DNA of 64,000 nucleotides from DASZOC01 sp035550975 (GTDB taxonomy: Bacteria > Actinomycetota > CADDZG01 > WHSQ01): positions 32,037-96,036 of the forward strand of contig DASZOC010000041.1 in assembly GCA_035550975.1 (NCBI GenBank), in the 5' to 3' direction. A program made the position numbers and the translations under genes. The first letter of the stretch is position 1; each line of letters opens with the position of its first letter. The notes under the pieces are model-generated. The model searched no databases and was not told where the DNA came from. It worked only from the letters and a program-made list of their open reading frames with translations. This document shows, piece after piece, positions 1 to 10,014 of the stretch.

Positions 1-2283
1 TTGCTGCCACAGCGGCGTCCGCTTCCCCGGATTGCGCTTCGGCAACAACAGGGCTCGGGCGGCGCATTCGCGGAAACGGCTCGCGAACAGCGCCGAGCGC
101 CCGAGTTCGCCCACGACGAGGTCGTGTATCTCGTCGGGGTCGATGATCACCGCGTCGCCCGCGGGCGTCTCGTCCGACTCCGGGACGCGGATCACGATCC
201 CGTCGTCGGTGTAGATGCACTGGACCTCGACGCCGAGGCGCTGGTCGATGCGGGCCTCGATCGCCTGCGACCATGGAGCATGCACGCGCGCGCCGAACGG
301 GGAGTGGATGCACAGGCGCCAGTCGCCGAGCTCGTCGCGGAACCGCTCGATGACGATCGTGCGGTCGTCCGGCAGGACGCCCGTCGCGGCCTTCTGCTCG
401 TCGAGGTACGCGAGCAGGTTCCGGACCGCGAGCTCGTCGAGCCCGGCGTTGCGCAGGCGCGCCACCTTCTGGTCATCGGTCGCCGCGTTCAGCTCGCGCA
501 TCAAAGCGCCGAGCGCCCGCCCCAGCTCGATCGGCCGCCCGAGCGCGTCGCCGTGCCAGAACGGCATCTTGCCGGGCCGCCCCGGCGCCGGCGTGACGAT
601 GACGCGGTCGTGGGTGATGTCCTCGATCAACCAGCTGGACGCGCCCAGCAGGAACGTCTCGCCGGGACGGCTCTCGTAGACCATCTCCTCGTCGAGCTCG
701 CCGACGCGCGGCCCTTTCTCGCCGGCGATGTAGACCCCGAACAACCCCCGGTCGGGGATCGTGCCCCCGGACGTCACCGCCAGACGCTGCGCGTTCGGCC
801 GCGGGGTGAGACGGTCGGTAACGCGATCCCAGTTCACGCGCGGACGCAGCTCCGCGAACTCGTCGGACGGATAGCGACCGGACAACATGTCGAGGACCTC
901 GTGCAGCGCGTTGGAAGGCAGCTCGTGGAAGGGGGCCGCGCGCTCGACGATCGCACGCAGCTCGTCGACGGTCAACGCATCCATTGCAACCATCGCCACG
1001 ATCTGCTGGGCGAGCACGTCCAGGGGGTTGCGCGGGTAGGAGATCTCTTCGATCTCGCCGGCGAGCATCCGCTCGGTCACGACCGCGCACTCGAGAAGGT
1101 CACCGCGGAACTTCGGGAAGATCACTCCCCTGCTGATCGCGCCGACCTGGTGCCCGGCGCGTCCGATCCGCTGCAGCCCCGATGCAACCGAGTCGGGGGC
1201 TTCAACCTGCACCACGAGGTCCACTGCCCCCATGTCGATGCCGAGCTCCAGCGAGCTGGTCGCGACGACTGCAGGAAGACGACCGGCTTTCAGGTCCTCC
1301 TCTATCGAAAGGCGCTGCTCGCGGCTGACGGAACCGTGGTGCGCGCGCACGATCTCTTCCTCCGCGAGCTCGTTCAAGCGCGCGCACAGCCGCTCCGACA
1401 GACGCCGCGAGTTCGCGAAGACGATCGTCGACTTGTGCGCGCGGATCAACTCGAGGAGACGCTCCTCGACGTGGGGCCAGACACTCGTGCGCTCTTCGGC
1501 CCCCGACGCCGAACCCGCTACTTCACCGGTCGTCTCTCCGAGCGCGGCCATGTCCTCGACCGGCACGACGACCGACAGGTCAAAGCGCTTCTCGCTGGGC
1601 GGGCAGATCACGCGCACCGGGTGGACCCCGCCGAGGAATCGAGCGATCTCCTCGTGGGGTCGCACCGTCGCCGACAAGCCGATCCGCTGCGCAGGTTTCA
1701 CGAGCAGGTGGTCGAGCCGTTCGAGGCTCAACGCGAGGTGCGAGCCGCGTTTCGTCCCCGCTACCGCATGGACCTCGTCGACGATGACCGTCTCGATGCA
1801 TCGCAAGGCTTCGCGAGCCTGCGACGTCAACAGGAGGAACAACGACTCGGGTGTGGTGATGAGGATGTCCGGCGGGTGGGACGCGAAGCGCCTTCGTTCT
1901 TCCTGCGGCGTGTCACCGGTGCGCATCCCGACACGGATCTCGGGCGGGGCGACGTCCAGGCGCTGGGCGACCGCGCGCATGCCGTTGAGCGGCGAACGCA
2001 GGTTGCGTTCGACGTCGACCGCGAGGGCCTTCAGGGGCGAGACGTAGAGGACCCGCAGGCGCTGCTTCTCGTCTACCGGCTCCGCCCGCGCGAGGCGGTC
2101 GAGCGACCACAGGAAGGCAGCGAGGGTCTTGCCCGAGCCGGTGGGGGCGACCACGAGGGCGTTGTCACCCGACGAGATCGCATCCCACGCGCCGGCTTGG
2201 GCTGCTGTGGGGGCCTCGAAGGACGACCCGAACCACTCTCGCGTGACGGCAGAGAAGGGCTCGAGGCCGGAGATCTCGCTCAT
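1..2283 (-). CDS. lhr: Lhr-type DEAD/DEAH superfamily 2 helicase, 3' end missing
   Basis: Large ATP-dependent helicase of the Lhr family, thought to act in DNA repair. The ATG complements 2281-2283 and the frame stays open to the left edge, giving 761 codons; family members are about 1,500 residues, so roughly the C-terminal half is outside the window. Read on the minus strand I see the Q-region and Walker A APTGSGKTLAAF near residue 45, motif II as DEVHAVAGTKRG near residue 170, motif III LSATVRP near 205, and an Lhr-typical block FRECAARALLLP close to the edge. The plus strand here carries a long open frame that is only the GC-rich shadow of this gene. It is divergent from the secreted protease at 2437, with about 150 bp between them. 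The identification is secure; activity cannot be judged because the end is missing. Confidence 0.93.
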   Translation of the reverse strand, partial: MSEISGLEPFSAVTREWFGSSFEAPTAAQAGAWDAISSGDNALVVAPTGSGKTLAAFLWSLDRLARAEPVDEKQRLRVLYVSPLKALAVDVERNLRSPLNGMRAVAQRLDVAPPEIRVGMRTGDTPQEERRRFASHPPDILITTPESLFLLLTSQAREALRCIETVIVDEVHAVAGTKRGSHLALSLERLDHLLVKPAQRIGLSATVRPHEEIARFLGGVHPVRVICPPSEKRFDLSVVVPVEDMAALGETTGEVAGSASGAEERTSVWPHVEERLLELIRAHKSTIVFANSRRLSERLCARLNELAEEEIVRAHHGSVSREQRLSIEEDLKAGRLPAVVATSSLELGIDMGAVDLVVQVEAPDSVASGLQRIGRAGHQVGAISRGVIFPKFRGDLLECAVVTERMLAGEIEEISYPRNPLDVLAQQIVAMVAMDALTVDELRAIVERAAPFHELPSNALHEVLDMLSGRYPSDEFAELRPRVNWDRVTDRLTPRPNAQRLAVTSGGTIPDRGLFGVYIAGEKGPRVGELDEEMVYESRPGETFLLGASSWLIEDITHDRVIVTPAPGRPGKMPFWHGDALGRPIELGRALGALMRELNAATDDQKVARLRNAGLDELAVRNLLAYLDEQKAATGVLPDDRTIVIERFRDELGDWRLCIHSPFGARVHAPWSQAIEARIDQRLGVEVQCIYTDDGIVIRVPESDETPAGDAVIIDPDEIHDLVVGELGRSALFASRFRECAARALLLPKRNPGKRTPLWQQ

Positions 2284-2436
2284 GACCTCATCATGCCCCC
2301 GCCGGCGCGGGTGCGGAGGCCTCGCGGGCCGGGAATCAACGGTCCCCCGACGGTTCGGGGGGGTCCGCTCGGAGCCGGCGCCGGGGGCCGCTCCGGTGGC
2401 GCAGGAACGCCGTCGCGAGTGCCGAATCCAACCGAT

Positions 2437-3243
2437 ATGGAAGGACTTAGGCGCTTTGCGACGGCCGGCGTCGTTCTGCTCGCCCTGCTGGTGCCGAGCA
2501 GCGCCGGCGCGGCCGCGTTCGGCCCCGACGGCGGACGAGCGCTGCGCGGGACTGCGGTCGCGGACACGGACCACTGCAACCCAACGACGCCCGCCGCCTA
2601 TGCGACGACGCCGACCGGCAACGGACAGACGATCAACCTCGACGTGCTCGTCTTGGTCGACGGAACCGTCGCGCCGGCTAAGACCGAGGTCGACAACACG
2701 ATCGCCGGGATCGGCCGCATCTACTCGCCGCTACGCCTGCCGCTCGTCGCGACCGCCAAGAGGTGGATCGCCGACCCCGCTACCGCGCAGCGCGTGGACG
2801 CCCCCACGCTCGTCAACGCGGCCCGAGCATCGCTCGGCGGAGCACGCCCCACGGCCTTCGACCTGGTTCACATCCTGACCACCCGGGAGCTGACTTACGG
2901 TGGCGAGCCCGTGATCGGCTACGCCGATTGCATCGGCGGGGTGCGCTATGCGGACCGCGCGTTCTCGGTCAGCACGATCCCGGTCCGGACGAGCAGCGTC
3001 GGACCGGTGAACCTGTTCGTGGACGGAACCGTCGAGACCGCGGCACACGAGATCGGGCACCTGTTGGGGGCGCGTCACCAGCATGCGAGCTGCGCCGAAG
3101 GCGCGGGTGCAGACGACGCAGCGAACCGGGATCCGTCGGCGTGCACGCTGATGATCAACTACCCGGAGCTGCAGTCGCCGAAGTTCGGCCTCCTCGAGTC
3201 GCTGGTCGTGCGCGGTTACACGGAGCGTTACGCCACTCCGTAG
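2437..3243 (+). CDS. Secreted zinc metalloprotease, metzincin-like
   Basis: Predicted exported zinc peptidase of 268 residues. I chose the ATG at 2437 because a classic signal peptide follows at once: a short Arg-containing n-region, a hydrophobic core near residues 8-20 and an Ala-rich cleavage region around SAGAAA. Near residue 205 is HEIGHLLGARH, the HExxHxxGxxH zinc motif of metzincins, with Glu as the expected general base. CTLMINYPE further on is a plausible Met-turn. Cysteines at several places suggest disulfides, fitting an extracellular protein. The exact peptidase family and the substrate are not evident. Its stop lies 6 bases from the convergent adnB stop. The open frame continues upstream to base 1, but that part is antisense to lhr. 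Confidence 0.85.
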   Translation: MEGLRRFATAGVVLLALLVPSSAGAAAFGPDGGRALRGTAVADTDHCNPTTPAAYATTPTGNGQTINLDVLVLVDGTVAPAKTEVDNTIAGIGRIYSPLRLPLVATAKRWIADPATAQRVDAPTLVNAARASLGGARPTAFDLVHILTTRELTYGGEPVIGYADCIGGVRYADRAFSVSTIPVRTSSVGPVNLFVDGTVETAAHEIGHLLGARHQHASCAEGAGADDAANRDPSACTLMINYPELQSPKFGLLESLVVRGYTERYATP

Positions 3244-3249
3244 CGTCTT

Positions 3250-6200
3250 TTAGACGGTTCTCGTGACCGGCGCTTCACCGTCCAGGAACAGATAGGTCAG
3301 CTTGATCGGCGCGTCCGGTCCCACCAGTTTGTTCGCGCGCAGAGCCTCGGCGTAGAGCGCCAGCTGGTCGTTGTCCGGGTCGACCTCGAAGCGACGACCG
3401 GTCTTGAAGTCCACGATCTCGAGGCCGCCGTCATCGGTCTTGTAGACCGCGTCGATCCGCCCGCGGATCGACCGGCCGTCGCGCCGCAAAGTGAAGGGCA
3501 GCTCGATCATGGATTCGCCCGACAGCAGCGTGGCCAGCTCGCGCTCGGCGTAGCCGGACGATTCCCAGTTATCGAGCAGCCGTGCCATCACACCCGGCTC
3601 GACCACCTCGCCCGGCTCGTCCAGCTCGGCCTCGTCGGGATACGGCGAGATGCCGCGCGAACGTTCCTCGATCGAGCGGTGGACCTCGGTGCCGAGCCGG
3701 CGTGCCCTGGTGGGGCGGTCCGGGACCGGCCGCACGAGGTCCCACACGTCGAGATCGCCCTTGTCGAGGCGTATCTGTGCCGTCGCCGAGATGATGTCCG
3801 GGACTTCGACCGCGCTGGGAGCTCGGGGCGCGACCGCCGCGGCGATCACGCCGAGGTCGGAGTTGAACCCTGCGAGCATGGCCTCGGCCTCGCTGCGCTC
3901 GTCCGGCGAGAGAGCATCGAGCAGGTCGGTTACGGCGCGCTCGCCGGACACGACCGCGTCCGCCGCGCCCCCCCAGCCCTCGGGGAACAACGGGTCTTCG
4001 GCTCCGACGCGCGGCGCGGGCGGCCACGTCCGGCGATCCTCCATCGCGTCGAACAACGGGTTGACCTCGGGAAGCTCGTCGCTGCGGACGCATTCGACGA
4101 GCCCTGCCGGCTCGAGCTCGGCAAGCTCGCTCCAGAACGGTGACGGACCCTTCTCTTTGGTGTCGCGGCCGTACCACCACGACGCGGACACCGCTAGGTT
4201 CTGCTTCGCACGCGTGAGCGCGACATAGAACAACCGTCGCTCGTCCTCGAGCACGCGCTCGCGCACGGCTTTCAAGAACTCGGGCAGCTTCCCCTTGAAC
4301 GATGGAAGGTGCGCCGCGTCCTCGCGGACCTCGTAGGGCAGCTCGGCGTAGCTCGTCAGCGGGTTCGAGCTGCGCGTGTTCGGGAAGATCGAGTAGACCG
4401 GTTCGCCGGTACGCCCGACGGCGGCGGCAACCGAGGGGACGAAGACGCACTCGAACTCGAGGCCCTTCGCCGCGTGGACCGTCATCAGCTTCACGGAATC
4501 CTGTTCTGCGGGTTGCGTCGCCTCGAGCGTCTCTTCCGCCACCTCGGCCGCGTCGAGATAGGCGATGAAGCTCCGCAGCGTCGCTTCGCCCTCGACCGGC
4601 GCGAACGACGCCACCTGGTCGAGGAAGTTCGAGATGTTCTGCTTCGCCGCGGGGGCCGTGCGGGAAGTAGAGGAGTCGAGCGCGTCGGCGATACCCGCTT
4701 GGCGGATCACCTCTTGGACGAGCTCGAGCAGCGGTGCGTTCGACTTCTTCCTGATAGCGCCGAGACGTTCCGCGAAGGCGCGCAGACGCTTCGTCGCTTC
4801 GGCCCCGAGGTCGGCGATCTCGTCGAGGTGTCCAAGGGCCTCGGTCAGCGAGAACCCGACGTCGCCGGGCTCCATGTCCATGGCGAGCTCGGTGTCGCCG
4901 CCCGCGAGCTTCAGGCGAAGGTCGGAGTTGCGCAGCGCCGACCAGCGCGCCAGCAGCGACAGGTCGCGGTAATGGATCCGCCACCTAGGGCCGAGCAGGA
5001 TGCGCCCGAGCCAGCGATTCGCGCCGGGCTTCGTCTCCAGCGCGCGTAACCACGCCACGATCTCGGTGACCTCCGGTGTCTTCAGCAGGCCGCCGAGCCC
5101 CACCACCTCGACCGGGATCTCTTTCTCCTCGAGCGCCTGAAGGATCATGTCCATCGCCGCCTTGCGTCGCACGAGGATGGCGATGTCTTTCCAGGCCACC
5201 GGATCGCGGTCGTCTGCCAGAGTCGTTTCGTGCAGCGCGTCACACTGCTCCGCGATCCACGTCGCTTCGGCGCGCTCGTCGGAGAACAGCCCGACCTGTA
5301 CACGCCCCTCGCCGTTCGCCGGGTGGGGGCGCAATGGATCACCGGGACGACGCGACGGGTCGATCGACGCGACCACGTGGTTCGCGACCTCGAGGATCTT
5401 GCGACCCGAACGGAAGTTCTCGGACAGGCTCACCGGTTCGTAGCGGGCGCCGTCCGAGCGCGGGAAGTCGTCGGGGAAACCGATCAGGTTGTACATCGTG
5501 GCGCCGCGCCACGCGAAGATCGCCTGGCGGGCGTCGCCGACCGCCGTGACCGCGCCGCCGACACCGATCAGTGCCTGCAGCATCTTGCGCTGCGCGACGT
5601 TCGTGTCCTGATACTCGTCCAGCAACACGAACGGGAACCGCTTGCGGTACGCGTCACGCACCTCAGGGTTCGCTTCGAGGACCTCGACCGCCTTCGTGAC
5701 CTGGTCGCCGAAGTCGATGCGCGACGCGCGTTGTTTCGCGTTGACGTACGCGCCGACGGCGCGTACGAGCTCCTTGCGCTTGGCTGCAGTCTGCTGGATC
5801 TTCTCGTCGACGCCCTTCATCGACAGGATCCGTTGCGCGGCCGCGTCGATGTCCGACAGGCTTGCCATGTGATCGGCCACGGAGCTGGCGAGGTTCAGGG
5901 TCTGGCCGACGACGTAGGACGATCGGATCTCGAGGGCGTCGAACGGCGGGAGGTCGTCGAGGCACGACAGAACCAGCTGCCATTGCTGGGCATCACTGAG
6001 CAGCCCCGCGTCGGGCTCGATCCCGACGAGCATCCCGTGGTCGCGCACGATGCCGGCAGCGAACGCGTTGTAGGTCTGCACCGTCACGTCCTCGCCCGAC
6101 TCGTCGTGCATCTCGTCGAGCGCGAGACCGACGCGTTCGCGCAGCTCGTCGGCTGCCTTGTTCGTGAACGTGAGACCGAGGACCTGACTGGGCGAGAACG

Positions 6201-6396
6201 GCTGGGTCTCCAGGGCCCACGCGATGCGCGCCGCCATCACTGCGGTCTTGCCCGAACCGGCCCCCGCGATGAGATGGAGCGGCTCGAGCGGATGCGAGAT
6301 GGCACGCCATTGCTCGTCGGTCGGGACGAAGCCCCGTAGCGCGGCGCGCACCGCGGCCGACGAGCGCGGGGTCGCGGTCGCGCTTTCGCCCCTCAC
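3250..6396 (-). CDS. adnB: AdnB-like UvrD-family helicase with RecB-type nuclease domain
   Basis: Probable AdnB subunit of the actinobacterial AdnAB helicase-nuclease, which resects double-strand DNA breaks. Walker A (AGAGSGKTAV) sits near residue 45, motif II as LLDEYQDTN near 260, and motif VI-type sequence VALTRAKQNLAVS in the second half. The C-terminal ~150 residues carry a RecB-like nuclease core: GTEVH, GRIDAV, then IVDFKTG followed by QLALYAEAL. I chose the GTG at 6396 because it overlaps the adnA stop as GTGA, a usual coupling arrangement; the frame is open to an ATG at 6453, which would overlap adnA by 61 bases. With this start it is 1,048 residues, close to known AdnB lengths. Motor motifs look intact, fitting the lead motor. 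Confidence 0.9.
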   Translation of the reverse strand: MRGESATATPRSSAAVRAALRGFVPTDEQWRAISHPLEPLHLIAGAGSGKTAVMAARIAWALETQPFSPSQVLGLTFTNKAADELRERVGLALDEMHDESGEDVTVQTYNAFAAGIVRDHGMLVGIEPDAGLLSDAQQWQLVLSCLDDLPPFDALEIRSSYVVGQTLNLASSVADHMASLSDIDAAAQRILSMKGVDEKIQQTAAKRKELVRAVGAYVNAKQRASRIDFGDQVTKAVEVLEANPEVRDAYRKRFPFVLLDEYQDTNVAQRKMLQALIGVGGAVTAVGDARQAIFAWRGATMYNLIGFPDDFPRSDGARYEPVSLSENFRSGRKILEVANHVVASIDPSRRPGDPLRPHPANGEGRVQVGLFSDERAEATWIAEQCDALHETTLADDRDPVAWKDIAILVRRKAAMDMILQALEEKEIPVEVVGLGGLLKTPEVTEIVAWLRALETKPGANRWLGRILLGPRWRIHYRDLSLLARWSALRNSDLRLKLAGGDTELAMDMEPGDVGFSLTEALGHLDEIADLGAEATKRLRAFAERLGAIRKKSNAPLLELVQEVIRQAGIADALDSSTSRTAPAAKQNISNFLDQVASFAPVEGEATLRSFIAYLDAAEVAEETLEATQPAEQDSVKLMTVHAAKGLEFECVFVPSVAAAVGRTGEPVYSIFPNTRSSNPLTSYAELPYEVREDAAHLPSFKGKLPEFLKAVRERVLEDERRLFYVALTRAKQNLAVSASWWYGRDTKEKGPSPFWSELAELEPAGLVECVRSDELPEVNPLFDAMEDRRTWPPAPRVGAEDPLFPEGWGGAADAVVSGERAVTDLLDALSPDERSEAEAMLAGFNSDLGVIAAAVAPRAPSAVEVPDIISATAQIRLDKGDLDVWDLVRPVPDRPTRARRLGTEVHRSIEERSRGISPYPDEAELDEPGEVVEPGVMARLLDNWESSGYAERELATLLSGESMIELPFTLRRDGRSIRGRIDAVYKTDDGGLEIVDFKTGRRFEVDPDNDQLALYAEALRANKLVGPDAPIKLTYLFLDGEAPVTRTV

Positions 6397-9300
6397 GCCG
6401 GCAGCTCCTTGCCTTCCGACCACAGCGGGCAGAGGGGCTTGAACTTGCACCACTGGCAGTCGGCTTGGGGGTCGGGGCGGAAGTCCTCCGCGAGGACGCC
6501 GTCGATCAGCACGGGTAAGCGATTCAGCACCTCGCGCGCCTCTTCGGGCTTCTGGCTGCGCTTCTGCACGTCACCGCGCGCCGGCGGCACGTTCGGATAG
6601 ATCAGTTGCATCGAGGCCGGCTCGCCGAGCGTGGTGAGGTCCGGGCCGGGGGGCTTGATCGATCCCGGCGTCGTGGCGGCGAGGTAATAGATCGCGAGCT
6701 GCAGGGACTCGCGCGCCTCCTCCCACGACGCCATGCTCTTCGAAGTCTTGTAGTCGGAGATGACGACGTTCGACCCGATCTTGTCGACGCGGTCGATGCG
6801 TCCGGTGATGCGGTGCCCGTCGAGGTGGACCTTGAAGCTCGCCTCCGCGACCGCCGCCGTGCCCGGCTTCAGGTACTTGCCGTAGCGCTCGATCATCAGC
6901 TGGCCCTCGCGGAAGAACTGCCTCGCGGTCGCCTTGTTCGGGAACTGGCCGTTGATGTTGTCGAACAGCTCCTCGTAGCGGGCGTATGCCGCCTGCGGTT
7001 CGACCGGCAACGCGCCCGTCTCCAGCTCCTCGAAGACCTTGTGGATCACCGACCCGAACGCCATGTTGTGGCTGGACTCGGGATCGAGGCCGAGAACGAC
7101 GCCGAGCAGGTACTGAAGCCCGCAGTTGTCGTAGGTCGAGATGCGCGAGTAGCTCGTGCGTAGCTTGTCGAGCGGCAGGTCGTCGGCGTCGTCTGCCTGT
7201 TGCTCGCGGATCGACACGGCCCCCTCGGTCCAGTCCCACCGCCACCACCATTCGCTCGGTTGCGCCGGTGAGCAGCGTGGGTCGAGCTCACAGATGCGGG
7301 CGATCGCGGCCAGCGCCGCGACGCGGGCCGGAGCAGGCGCCGAGGTGTCCGCGAGGATCTTGCGATAGCGCGCCGCAGCCTCCGCGAAGGTCAACGGCGG
7401 CATGTCGGCCGGCGCGTCGACCTCGGGGGCCGCGCCGGTCAGCTCCTCGATGAAACGGCTGGGTTCCCCCCTGCGCGTCGGGCCCGGAGAGGTCGTGACG
7501 ATGCAGCGCTTGGACGCGCGCGTGACCGCGACGTAGAAGACCCTGCGGTCTTCCATCTCGTTCTTCTTCGAACGCGCCACGGGGTCGGTCTCGTCCAGGT
7601 AGTACGGGTCGAACAGGCCGGTCGCCCGGCGACCCTTGGGGATCGAACCTTCGACGACGCCGGCGACCGCGACGATCGACCACTCCTTGCCCTTGGCGCC
7701 GTGGAAGCTCACGACCTTGACCCCGCCGCCGGATCGCTCGGGCGGCAGCCACGGGTCGGAGCCGAAGTCGGCGCGGCCGATGGCTTCGAGGTACTCGGTG
7801 AAGGTGCCCGAGCCCCGGCGCCGCTCGACGAACCGGCCGAGCGCCCGGCTGAACGCGACCAACGCATCCAGGTCGCGGTTCGCCGGGTCGTCCATCCCGT
7901 TGCGAGCGCGCGCCTGCAGGTCGCGGCACAGACGCGAGCGGTCCCACACCACCCAGAAAGCTTCGTCCGCCGGAGCGTTCTTCTTCTTGACGAGCAGATC
8001 GCGTAGGTCGAGCAGCTCCGCGATGCGCGCGCGTGCGTCGTCGCCCCCCTCGAGGTCGTCCGGAGGATCTTCGACGACCTGCGTCAGGGTCACCCCGCGG
8101 TAACGGGCGTCCCGCTCCAGCTCGCGCACCGTTGCGTCCTCGAGCTCGATCAATGGCGAGCGCAGGAGCTCGACGATCTTCTCGGGCTCCGGCTCGTCGT
8201 CGAACGCGAACTTGGCGAGGTCGGCGAACGCGCGCACGATCGGCTCCCGCACCAGCGGACGGTCGGGCGCGCTGATCGAGAACGGCACCTCGAGCGAGTC
8301 CAGCGCTCGTTCGAGCGGCGGCAACATGGACCGCGGGGAGGTCAGCAGGATCGCCATCTCGTCGTACGGGATGTGATCTTGGAGGTGAGCCAGCCGCAGC
8401 TCGCGCGCGATCGACTCGACCTCGGCGGCGAGGTTCGCATAGCGCCGTACCTCGAGCGAAGTCTCTCCTTCGAAACGGTCGAAGCGGTGGTCGCGGGGGC
8501 CGTTGCGCGCGATGAGCCCCAGCGCGGCCGTTCCCACCTCGGCCCCCAGCCGGTACGAGGTGCGCAACGTCACCGAAGCGTGAGCGCCGAACTCCTTGTC
8601 GAAGTTGTCGATCCAGTCGGGCTCGGCTCCCCTGAAGGTCTCGATCGCGGAGTCCGGATCGCCCGCGAGCACGAGCGATCGCTCGTCGCGGCCGCCGAGG
8701 TCGAACCCGGCGAGGAAGTGCAGCAGCCTCTGCTGGACGAGCGCGAGCTCCTGCCCGTCATCGACCAGGATGTGCAGGAAACGCTCGTGGAGGGTGTCGC
8801 GCACGTCTTCGTGTTGTGCGATCAGCTCGGCGGCATCGGCCAGCAACGTCGGATAGTCGACCCGCGAACGCGCCCGCAGCCGTTCGCGATGTGCCTTGAA
8901 GAAACGCACGACGTCGCCCCATGCGGGTCGTGCGACCGCCAGCGCGTCGAGCTGGGGATTGTCGAGCAGGCGCTGCTCGGCGCGGATGCAAAAGTCCACG
9001 ACCTCGTCGACGAAGCCGCGGTTCTTCAGCAGGTGCCGGTGATGGGGCCAGTTCGCCTCGGTCTCGTTCGCGAGCGCGTCGCGCACGTCGCCCCATTGCT
9101 CCGGACTGGTCAGGAGCACGGGCGGCTCCGGATACGCGAGCCGGTCGTAGTGACGGGTGACGAGGTGGTGGGCGAGGCCGTGCCAGGTGTAGACCGGCAC
9201 CTCGATCAGAGCCTCCAGGCCCTCGTCGAACAGCAACCGGCGGGTCAAGCGGTCCTGCAGGTCCATCTTCTGGGCGCGGTTCGGGACCAGGAACAGGATG

Positions 9301-9458
9301 CGGTCGGGCGACGACCCGTCTTTGGTCGCGAGGTCGACGAAGCGCTCTTCGAGGACCCGGGTCTTGCCGGTTCCGGGACCGCCGAGCACCGTCAGGGGGC
9401 CGCGCTCGTGGGCGAGGACCTCCTGCTGGTCCCGGTCGAGCGTGATCGTCGTCGTCAT
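6393..9458 (-). CDS. adnA: AdnA-like helicase/nuclease subunit with Fe-S nuclease signature
   Basis: Probable AdnA subunit (1,021 residues), upstream of and coupled to adnB as in mycobacteria. Walker A GGPGTGKTRV is near residue 30. Motif II reads VDDGQE instead of the DExQD of active UvrD motors, fitting a secondary or weakened motor. The second half has SFHGAKGKEW and VAVTRASKRC (motifs V/VI region). The C-terminal nuclease shows GSVIH, GRIDRVD, ISDYKTSK, a cysteine in YDNCGLQYLLG, and CQWCKFKPLCP near the end. These four cysteines match the iron-sulfur cluster of AddB/AdnA-type nucleases. The ATG at 9458 is the only sensible start before Walker A. Family and role are secure; the motor state is inference. 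Confidence 0.9.
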   Translation of the reverse strand: MTTTITLDRDQQEVLAHERGPLTVLGGPGTGKTRVLEERFVDLATKDGSSPDRILFLVPNRAQKMDLQDRLTRRLLFDEGLEALIEVPVYTWHGLAHHLVTRHYDRLAYPEPPVLLTSPEQWGDVRDALANETEANWPHHRHLLKNRGFVDEVVDFCIRAEQRLLDNPQLDALAVARPAWGDVVRFFKAHRERLRARSRVDYPTLLADAAELIAQHEDVRDTLHERFLHILVDDGQELALVQQRLLHFLAGFDLGGRDERSLVLAGDPDSAIETFRGAEPDWIDNFDKEFGAHASVTLRTSYRLGAEVGTAALGLIARNGPRDHRFDRFEGETSLEVRRYANLAAEVESIARELRLAHLQDHIPYDEMAILLTSPRSMLPPLERALDSLEVPFSISAPDRPLVREPIVRAFADLAKFAFDDEPEPEKIVELLRSPLIELEDATVRELERDARYRGVTLTQVVEDPPDDLEGGDDARARIAELLDLRDLLVKKKNAPADEAFWVVWDRSRLCRDLQARARNGMDDPANRDLDALVAFSRALGRFVERRRGSGTFTEYLEAIGRADFGSDPWLPPERSGGGVKVVSFHGAKGKEWSIVAVAGVVEGSIPKGRRATGLFDPYYLDETDPVARSKKNEMEDRRVFYVAVTRASKRCIVTTSPGPTRRGEPSRFIEELTGAAPEVDAPADMPPLTFAEAAARYRKILADTSAPAPARVAALAAIARICELDPRCSPAQPSEWWWRWDWTEGAVSIREQQADDADDLPLDKLRTSYSRISTYDNCGLQYLLGVVLGLDPESSHNMAFGSVIHKVFEELETGALPVEPQAAYARYEELFDNINGQFPNKATARQFFREGQLMIERYGKYLKPGTAAVAEASFKVHLDGHRITGRIDRVDKIGSNVVISDYKTSKSMASWEEARESLQLAIYYLAATTPGSIKPPGPDLTTLGEPASMQLIYPNVPPARGDVQKRSQKPEEAREVLNRLPVLIDGVLAEDFRPDPQADCQWCKFKPLCPLWSEGKELPA

Positions 9459-9574
9459 GGGCTGGTCCTCATCGGTATGCGTTTCAACCTAGCGGAGGCC
9501 TGTGACAGGTTCCCCGGAGTCGCGAAGAAAACGTCGGACCGGTTAGTTCCTGCTGCCGTGGGCATCAATTCGTC

Positions 9575-9940
9575 GTGGGACTCAGAGAAGAGCTCGGGAT
9601 CGAGATCACCGACAAGGGTGACGGCACCGCGCTGCTGCGGATGGACGCCGGCGATGCCCACCTCAACGACGGCGGCATCGTCCACGGAGGAGCGCTCGCA
9701 ACGCTTGCCGACTGCGCCATGGGCTCCGCGGTGGCCTCGACATTGCCCGAGGAGCAGCTCTTCGTGACCGTCGAAGCGAAGATCAACTTCCTCGAGGCGG
9801 CGGAGGAGGGCACGCTCGTGGCGACCGCGAAGGTTCGGCGGACCGGCAAGTCGAACACAGTTGCGGAGGCAGAGCTCGTTCAGGAAGCGACCGGCGAGCA
9901 CGTCGCCTTCGCGACCGGGACGTTCACGATCCTGGACTGA
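9575..9940 (+). CDS. PaaI-type hotdog-fold thioesterase
   Basis: Small acyl-CoA thioesterase of the PaaI/4HBT hotdog family, 121 residues, the usual single-domain length. The diagnostic stretch is HLNDGGIVHGGALATLADCAMG: the HGG turn, then the long hotdog helix with the catalytic acidic residue (D in LADCAMG). The end, ATGTFTILD, is a typical last strand. The start is a GTG at 9575 without a strong Shine-Dalgarno sequence. An upstream in-frame extension would be rich in Cys and Arg and not family-like, so the short form is preferred. It is divergent from adnA (about 115 bp). The acyl substrate cannot be inferred; housekeeping removal of stalled CoA esters is a family-level guess. Confidence 0.85.
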   Translation: MGLREELGIEITDKGDGTALLRMDAGDAHLNDGGIVHGGALATLADCAMGSAVASTLPEEQLFVTVEAKINFLEAAEEGTLVATAKVRRTGKSNTVAEAELVQEATGEHVAFATGTFTILD

Positions 9941-10014
9941 GGCGATAGTGACGGGGCCATCTGGGTACGTTCTAGATGACCCGGTTGGACGTCGACCGCA
10001 AGGAGGTTGTCGGG

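Noticed and set aside
1..2436. Plus-strand open frame continuous with the protease gene
   Set aside because: It is exact antisense of lhr; the minus strand shows all Lhr motifs. Only 2437-3243 has a signal peptide and zinc motif.
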